DNA of 11,818 bases from Pseudomonadota bacterium (GTDB lineage Bacteria; Pseudomonadota; Alphaproteobacteria; Rhizobiales; Methylopilaceae), in assembly GCA_023389135.1 (NCBI GenBank), contig JAEWEX010000196.1, positions 1 to 11,818 on the forward strand. The letters run 5' to 3'. Positions 7,248 through 11,818 of this stretch are shown in pieces. The position numbers were made by a program, and so were the translations under genes. The notes beneath the pieces are model-generated. The model made no database searches and was not told the DNA's origin. It saw only the letters and a list, made by a program, of their open reading frames with translations. How positions within the stretch are numbered: position 1 is the stretch's first letter; each line of letters starts with the position of its first letter.

Positions 7248-8401
7248 CTGCGGGGAAGCCCGAGCACATGCTCGGAGAGATAGGCGAGGATCAGGTTCGT
7301 GGAGATCGGCGCGACCTGGTAGAGCCGGGTCTCGCGGAACTTGCGCTCCACGTCGTACTCCTCGGCGAAGCCGAAGCCGCCATGGGACTGGAGGCAGACA
7401 TTGGCCGCCTCCCACGAGGCGTCGGCGGCCAGCATCTTGGCCATGTTGGCCTCGGCGCCGCAGTCCCGTCCCGCCTCGTAGAGCCGCGCGGCCTCGCGCA
7501 CCATCAGTTCGGCCGCGCGCATGGCGGCATAGGCCTTGGCGATGGGGAACTGCACGCCCTGGTTCTGGCCGATGGCGCGGCCGAACACCTTGCGTCCGCT
7601 GGCGTAGTCCACGGTCCGGCGGATGAACCACTTGGCGTCGCCGATGCACTCGGCGGCGATCAGGATGCGCTCGGCGTTCATGCCCGACAGGATGTAGCGG
7701 AAGCCCTTGCCCTCCTCGCCGACGAGGTTTTCGGCCGGCACGGCCACGTCGTCGAAGAACACCTCGCAGGTGGCGTGGTTCATCATGGTGCGGATCGGGC
7801 GGATGGAGAGCCCGTCCTTCAGCGCGTCGCGCATGTCCACGACGAAGGTCGACAGGCCGTCGGTGCGCCTGGCGACCTCGTCGCGCGGCGTGGTGCGGGC
7901 CAGCAGCAGCATCAGGTCGGAATGCTCCGCCCGGCTGGTCCAGATCTTCTGGCCATTGACCAGATAGCGGTCGCCGTCGCGGCGCGCGAAGGTCTTCAGC
8001 GACGTGGTGTCGGTGCCGCTCGACGGCTCGGTGACGCCGAAGGCCTGGAGTCGGAGTTCGCCCGACGCGATGCCAGGCAGGTAGCGCTGCTTCTGCGCGC
8101 CGGAGCCGTGCCGCAGGATCGTGCCCATGGTGTAGAGCTGGGCGTGGCAGGCGGCGCCGTTGCCGCCCTGCTCGTGGATGGTCTCCAGGATCGCGGCGGC
8201 GGCCGAGATGCCCAGGCCCGCGCCGCCGTACTCCTCCGGGATCAGCACCGACAGGTAGCCGGCCTCGGTCAGCGCGGCGACGAACGCGGTCGGGTAGGCC
8301 CGCGCCTCGTCCAGCCCGCGCCAGTACTCGCCGGGAAAGCGCGCGCAGAGCTTGGCGACCTCCTCGCGGATCTCGGCGTGGGGCAGGGGCTCGTCGGTCA
8401 T
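7241..8401 (-). CDS. Acyl-CoA dehydrogenase family flavoprotein
   Basis: A 386-residue FAD-dependent acyl-CoA dehydrogenase of normal length, which should oxidise an acyl-CoA to the 2,3-enoyl-CoA and pass electrons to ETF. Seen: helical N-terminal domain, LIPEEYGGAG at 53-62, flavin-contacting VTEPSSGTD at 123-131, GQKIWTS at 150-156 and QSHGGFGF in the C-terminal helical domain, ending LGLPRSY. The usual catalytic glutamate of the YEGTS loop is absent (the region reads YQVAPIST). A glutamate, E244, is present in the alternative position of isovaleryl-CoA dehydrogenase (SGMNAERIL), so the enzyme is probably active. The ATG at 8401 matches the family's usual N-terminus; the frame runs open further upstream but looks non-coding there. 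Ribosome binding is weak. No CoA-transferase, ligase or enoyl-CoA hydratase is in the window, so the substrate is unknown. Confidence 0.92.
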   Translation of the reverse strand: MTDEPLPHAEIREEVAKLCARFPGEYWRGLDEARAYPTAFVAALTEAGYLSVLIPEEYGGAGLGISAAAAILETIHEQGGNGAACHAQLYTMGTILRHGSGAQKQRYLPGIASGELRLQAFGVTEPSSGTDTTSLKTFARRDGDRYLVNGQKIWTSRAEHSDLMLLLARTTPRDEVARRTDGLSTFVVDMRDALKDGLSIRPIRTMMNHATCEVFFDDVAVPAENLVGEEGKGFRYILSGMNAERILIAAECIGDAKWFIRRTVDYASGRKVFGRAIGQNQGVQFPIAKAYAAMRAAELMVREAARLYEAGRDCGAEANMAKMLAADASWEAANVCLQSHGGFGFAEEYDVERKFRETRLYQVAPISTNLILAYLSEHVLGLPRSY

Positions 8402-8501
8402 GTGGCGGCTTCTGGTGCGGGGGCGGTGCGCGGCGGCAAGGTGTCGATGACGCGGGCCACCGTCAAGCCGCGGTCCGCCATCGCCCGCATGACGCTGGGC
8501 C
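8398..8501 (-). pseudogene. Coding-like remnant overlapping the dehydrogenase start
   Basis: A frame ending in PSVMRAMADRGLTVARVID and then about 15 residues to a TGA at 8398-8400, overlapping the dehydrogenase ATG as ATGA. Nearly all of its third codon positions are G or C until the last codons, and an ATGA overlap is typical of genuine operon neighbours. To the right the frame runs into the repeat at 8502 and loses any protein-like character. I infer the 3' end of a former upstream gene cut by insertion of the repeat. I do not recognise the family, and chance in a GC-rich sequence is possible. Confidence 0.3.
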
Positions 8502-8639
8502 CGTGCGTGCTTCGAGACGGGCCGTTCGGCCTCCTCAGCATGAGGCAGAGGGGAGGCCTGCATCTGCCGACGGCAAGGCCCGGCGCCACCGGTCCTTATG
8601 CTGAGGAGGCGGCGCAGCCGCCGTCTCGAAGCACGCACG
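8502..8639. repeat. Two REP-like units in inverted orientation, forming a 138-bp imperfect palindrome
   Basis: Outer arms CGTGCGTGCTTCGAGACGG (8502-8520) and its exact complement (8621-8639) match over 19 bp. Inner arms GCCTCCTCAGCAT (8529-8541) and complement (8598-8610) match over 13 bp, extending to 17 bp with one mismatch. Between them 56 bp is unique. Each unit has its own hairpin: GGCC-GTTC-GGCC at 8520-8531 on the left and GGCGG-CGCAG-CCGCC at 8608-8622 on the right. The unit (CTTCGAGAC, hairpin, TCCTCAGCATGAGG) looks to me like the dispersed palindromic repeats common between genes in Hyphomicrobiales; that is recollection, not a search. In an mRNA it could end transcription or protect the permease message. 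Confidence 0.8.
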
Positions 8640-8649
8640 ACACGCACGA
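8632..8649. repeat. 9-bp tandem duplication
   Basis: CACGCACGA occurs twice directly adjacent (8632-8640 and 8641-8649) at the outer edge of the right repeat unit. Probably slippage in the repeat end; only one copy lacks a counterpart on the left side. Confidence 0.6.
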
Positions 8650-8711
8650 AAGGCATCCGGCCGGGATCGCCGGGGCGCGCCGCCCGATCACGGCGGATGC
8701 TGCGGCAGCGG

Positions 8712-11700
8712 CTATCGCCCGGGCTCCACCGCCGGCTCCGACACCGTCGCGGCGTCATTCTTCCCCTTGCCGAACAGGCCCACGACGAACACGAAGAAGG
8801 CCGGCACGAAGAAGATCGCGAGGATGGTCGCCGAGATCATGCCGCCCATGACGCCGGTGCCGATGGCGTTCTGGCTGGCCGCGCTGGCGCCGCTGGCGAT
8901 GGCGAGCGGGAGGACGCCCAGCGTGAAGGCCAGCGACGTCATGAGGATCGGGCGGAAGCGCAGATGCGCTGCCTCCACGGTGGCCTCCCGCAACGGCTTG
9001 CCCTCGGCCATGAGATCCTTGGCGAACTCGATGATCAGGATCGCGTTCTTGGCCGACAGCCCGATGATGGCGATCAGGCCGACGAGGAAGTAGACGTCGT
9101 TGGGCATGCCCCGCAGCATCACCGCCGCCACCGAGCCGATGACGCCGAGCGGCACCACCAGCATCACGGCGATGGGGATCGACCAGCTCTCGTACAGCGC
9201 CGCCAGCAGCAGGAACACGAACACGATGCTGAGCGCGATCAGCAGGGGCGCCTGCGATCCCGACTGGATCTCCTGGAGCGACTGGCCGGTCCATTCGTAG
9301 CCGAAGCCGGCCGGCAGGTCGGCCGCGAGGCGCTCCATCTCGGCGATGGCGTCGCCGGACGAGAACCCCTCGGCCGCCTGGCCGGAGATGCGCACCGACG
9401 GGTAGCCGTTGTAGCCGACGATCTGGGAGGGGCCCTTGACCCACTCCACGCTGGCCACCGCCGAAAGCGGCACCATGCCGCCATGGGCGTTGCGGACGGT
9501 GAGCGCCAGCAGGTCGTCGGTCTTCATGCGCTGGCCGGCCTCGGCCTGCACCATGACCCGCTGCATGCGGCCGGCATTGGGGAAGTCGTTGACGTAGGAC
9601 GAGCCCAGATGGGCGGTGATGGTGGAGTTGATGTCGCCGAAGGCGACGCCGAAGGTGTTGGCCTTCTCGCGGTCGATGACCAGGTTCACCTGGGCCGCGT
9701 CCGGCAGGCCCTCCGGCCTCAGGCCGGTGACGACGCCGCTCTGGGCGGCGGCGGCCAGCAGCTGGTCGCGGGCGGCCGCGAGCGCCTGCTGGCCCTGGCC
9801 GCCGCGGTCCTGTAGGCGGAAGGTGAAGCCGCTGGACGTGCCGAGGCCCTGGATCGGGGGCGGCGACAGCGCGAACGTCACGGCGTCGCGGATGCCTGCG
9901 AGCTTCGCATTGGCGCGCTGGGCGATGGCGGCGGCGGCGTCCTGCGGCCCGCGCTCGCTCCAGTCCTTGAGGGTGATGAAGGCCAGGCCCGCATTCTGGC
10001 CGGCGCCCGAGAACGAGAAGCCGGAGATCGCGACGATGCGGTCCACCGCCTGCTCCTCGCGGAAGATGGCCTCCACCTCGGAGATCACCTCCAGCGTGCG
10101 GTTGGCGCTGGCCTCGGGCGGCGCCTGGATGTCGACCAGCAGGAAGCCCTGGTCCTCGTTGGGCAGGAAGGCCGAGGGAAGCTGGAGATAGCCCCAGGCC
10201 AGCGCGCCGAGCAGCGCCAGGTAGATCACCATGAAGCGGCCCGAGCGCCGCACCACGCCGCCCGCCAGGCCGCGATAGCCCCGCGAGGCGCGGTCGAAGC
10301 GGCGGTTGAACCAGCCGAAGAAGCCCTTCCTCTCCTGATGGTGGCCCTTGGGGATCGGCTTGAGGAAGCTGGCGCACAGCGCCGGCGTCAGCGACAGGGC
10401 GAGGAAGCCCGAGAACAGGATCGAGACCACCATGGTCAGGCTGAACTGCTGGTAGATCACGCCGACCGCGCCGGGGAAGAACGCCATGGGCACGAACACG
10501 GCGGTGAGCACCAGCGTGATGCCGACGATGGCGCCGGTGATCTGCTTCATGGCCTTGCGGGTCGCCTCGCGCGGCGGCAGACCCTCCTCGGCCATGATGC
10601 GCTCGACGTTCTCGACCACCACGATGGCGTCGTCCACCAGGATGCCGATGGCCAGCACCATGGCGAACATGGTGAGCACGTTGATGGAGAAGCCGGTGGC
10701 CAGCATGACCGCGCAGGTGCCCAGCAGCGCCACCGGCACCACCAGCGTCGGGATGATGGTGTAGCGGAAGTTCTGCAGGAACAGGAACATCACCAGGAAC
10801 ACCAGCACCACCGCCTCGATCAGCGTGTGCACCACCTTCTCGATGGAGACCGCCACGAAGGGCGAGGTGTCGTAGGGGATCTCGTAGGCGATGCCGGGCG
10901 GGAAGAACGCCGCCAGCTCCGCCATGGTGGCGCGCACGCCCTCGGAGGTCGACATGGCGTTGCCGGTGGGCGACAGCTGGATGCCGATGGCGGCGCTGGG
11001 CTGCCCGTTGAGGCGGCTGGAGAAGTTGTAGCTCTCGCCGCCGACCTCGATGCGGGCGACGTCGGAGAGCCTCACCGACGAACCGTCGGGATTGGCGCGC
11101 AGCACGATGGAGGAGAACGCCTCCGGCGAGGTGAGCTGGCCCTGGACCAGCACGCTGGCGGAGACCTGCTGCGTCACGGGGTTGGGCTGTGCGCCGATGC
11201 GGCCGGCGGCCACCTGGGCGTTCTGCGCGCGCACCGCCGCGATGATGTCGTCGGCGGTGAGCTGGAGGCCCAGCATCCTGTCCGGGTCCATCCAGATGCG
11301 CATGGAGCGCTGGGTCGCGAACAGCTGCGCGCTGCCGACGCCGTCGACGCGGCGGATCTCGCCCAGCACGTTGCGGCTGAGATAGTCGCCGAGCCCGACC
11401 GCGTCGAGCGAGCCGTCCGTGGAGGTCAGCGAGACCATCATCAGGAAGCCGGAGCCGGCCTGCTCGATGCGCATGCCCTGCTGCGCGACCGAGGCCGGCA
11501 GCCGCGATTCCACGCGCCGCACGCGGTTCTGCACCTCCACCTGCGCCTCGCCGACCTCGGTGCCGGGCGCGAAGGTGGCGGTGACGGAGATGCGGCCGGA
11601 GGCTTCCGACGTGCTCTCGAAGTAGAGCAGGCCGGGAATGCCGTTCAGCTCCTCCTCGATGGGGCGGGTGACGCTCTGGTAGATGTCCTCCGGCGAGGCG

Positions 11701-11818
11701 CCGGGATAGTTGGTGCCGATGGAGATCTGCGGCGGCGCGACCGTGGGATACTGCGCCACCGGCAGCATCGGGATCGCGATGACGCCCGCCAGCATGATGA
11801 AGATGGCGACGACCCAGG
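8712..11818 (-). CDS. RND multidrug efflux permease, AcrB/MexB (HAE1) family (N-terminus beyond the window)
   Basis: Inner-membrane proton-driven pump of a tripartite efflux system (with a periplasmic adaptor and an outer-membrane channel). About 1034 residues are visible. The frame is open to the right edge, where WVVAIFIMLAG corresponds to residues 13-23 of AcrB; about 12 residues and the start codon lie outside. Seen: the PVAQYPTVAPPQISI porter start; the proton-relay aspartates in ILVDDAIVVVENVER at 10629-10634, exactly equivalent to AcrB D407/D408; the TM10 lysine in GLSAKNAILIIEF at 9048-9050 (AcrB K940); the GLGTSSGFTFRL pocket loop; and the conserved IGTGVMGGM near the end. It is full length for the family, with a short hydrophilic tail. 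An adaptor gene is expected upstream, beyond the right edge. No regulator of the pump is in the window. Confidence 0.96.
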   Translation of the reverse strand, partial: WVVAIFIMLAGVIAIPMLPVAQYPTVAPPQISIGTNYPGASPEDIYQSVTRPIEEELNGIPGLLYFESTSEASGRISVTATFAPGTEVGEAQVEVQNRVRRVESRLPASVAQQGMRIEQAGSGFLMMVSLTSTDGSLDAVGLGDYLSRNVLGEIRRVDGVGSAQLFATQRSMRIWMDPDRMLGLQLTADDIIAAVRAQNAQVAAGRIGAQPNPVTQQVSASVLVQGQLTSPEAFSSIVLRANPDGSSVRLSDVARIEVGGESYNFSSRLNGQPSAAIGIQLSPTGNAMSTSEGVRATMAELAAFFPPGIAYEIPYDTSPFVAVSIEKVVHTLIEAVVLVFLVMFLFLQNFRYTIIPTLVVPVALLGTCAVMLATGFSINVLTMFAMVLAIGILVDDAIVVVENVERIMAEEGLPPREATRKAMKQITGAIVGITLVLTAVFVPMAFFPGAVGVIYQQFSLTMVVSILFSGFLALSLTPALCASFLKPIPKGHHQERKGFFGWFNRRFDRASRGYRGLAGGVVRRSGRFMVIYLALLGALAWGYLQLPSAFLPNEDQGFLLVDIQAPPEASANRTLEVISEVEAIFREEQAVDRIVAISGFSFSGAGQNAGLAFITLKDWSERGPQDAAAAIAQRANAKLAGIRDAVTFALSPPPIQGLGTSSGFTFRLQDRGGQGQQALAAARDQLLAAAAQSGVVTGLRPEGLPDAAQVNLVIDREKANTFGVAFGDINSTITAHLGSSYVNDFPNAGRMQRVMVQAEAGQRMKTDDLLALTVRNAHGGMVPLSAVASVEWVKGPSQIVGYNGYPSVRISGQAAEGFSSGDAIAEMERLAADLPAGFGYEWTGQSLQEIQSGSQAPLLIALSIVFVFLLLAALYESWSIPIAVMLVVPLGVIGSVAAVMLRGMPNDVYFLVGLIAIIGLSAKNAILIIEFAKDLMAEGKPLREATVEAAHLRFRPILMTSLAFTLGVLPLAIASGASAASQNAIGTGVMGGMISATILAIFFVPAFFVFVVGLFGKGKNDAATVSEPAVEPGR

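Larger units (their letters stand above)
8402..8711. other. Gap between the RND permease and acyl-CoA dehydrogenase genes
   Basis: 310 bp without an intact gene. It holds the coding-like remnant next to the dehydrogenase start, the large inverted repeat at 8502-8639, a 9-bp tandem duplication at 8632-8649, and about 60 bp up to the permease stop in which I see nothing definite. Both flanking genes are read leftwards, so the repeat would be transcribed if the permease mRNA is not terminated earlier. Confidence 0.6.

Noticed and set aside
5796..7649. 617-codon open frame antisense to the amidase and dehydrogenase 3' end
   Set aside because: Its His/Arg/Gly/Ala-rich composition is typical of the antisense of GC-rich genes, and it overlaps two well-supported genes.
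8559..8575. Fourth copy of the TGCATC palindrome in the repeat spacer
   Set aside because: TGCATC is present but is not followed by GATG at the 5-bp spacing; a single hexamer is expected by chance.
8502..8639. CRISPR array, IS element or integron end
   Set aside because: There are only two inverted units, no regularly spaced direct repeats, no transposase or integrase frame, and no target duplication flanking the whole element.
7268..8851. 527-codon plus-strand open frame opposite the dehydrogenase
   Set aside because: Mirror frame of the dehydrogenase gene that also runs through the inverted repeat; no recognisable domain.
8598..9815. 405-codon plus-strand open frame opposite the RND permease
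   Set aside because: Antisense shadow with many His, Asp, Gln and Arg residues and no domain; the permease reads cleanly on the other strand.

Overview
The window is GC-rich (roughly 70 % G+C) with strong G/C preference at third codon positions, which is why nearly every gene carries long open frames on the opposite strand. Codon style, gene families and a dispersed repeat of a type I associate with alphaproteobacterial genomes point to an alphaproteobacterium, most likely Hyphomicrobiales; the genus cannot be read from the sequence.

Left part (1-3129, plus strand): the C-terminal half of a MalK/UgpC-type ABC importer ATPase, then two tandem paralogous metal-dependent amidohydrolases of the prolidase/Xaa-Arg-dipeptidase-like branch. 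Spacing is 47 and 17 bp with good ribosome binding sites, so this looks like one operon. A GC-rich hairpin (3139-3169) separates it from a convergent DHDPS/N-acetylneuraminate-lyase-family gene on the minus strand (3172-4113, TTG start).

Middle part (4114-7247): a 490-bp divergent control region leads to a LysR-type regulator (4604-5533). It is followed by a small GatC-like DUF4089/AtzG-type protein (5623-5841) and, with a 4-bp overlap, an AtzE-type amidase-signature hydrolase (5838-7247). A palindrome with the core TGCATC-N5-GATG occurs three times, all in the non-coding gaps of this part. Two copies lie about 75 bp upstream of the start codons of the lyase gene and of the AtzG/AtzE-type pair. 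I read the left and middle parts as one catabolic island: import of an amide- or peptide-like small molecule, successive hydrolysis of amide bonds, an aldolase/lyase step, and a shared regulator. The substrate is unknown.

Right part (minus strand): an acyl-CoA dehydrogenase (7241-8401) converges on the amidase with a 7-bp overlap. Upstream of it are a short coding-like remnant overlapping its start as ATGA, a 138-bp imperfect inverted repeat made of two repeat units with covarying hairpins, and an AcrB-family RND efflux pump permease (8712 to the right edge) that lacks only about its first 12 residues. The efflux pump and dehydrogenase appear unrelated to the catabolic island.
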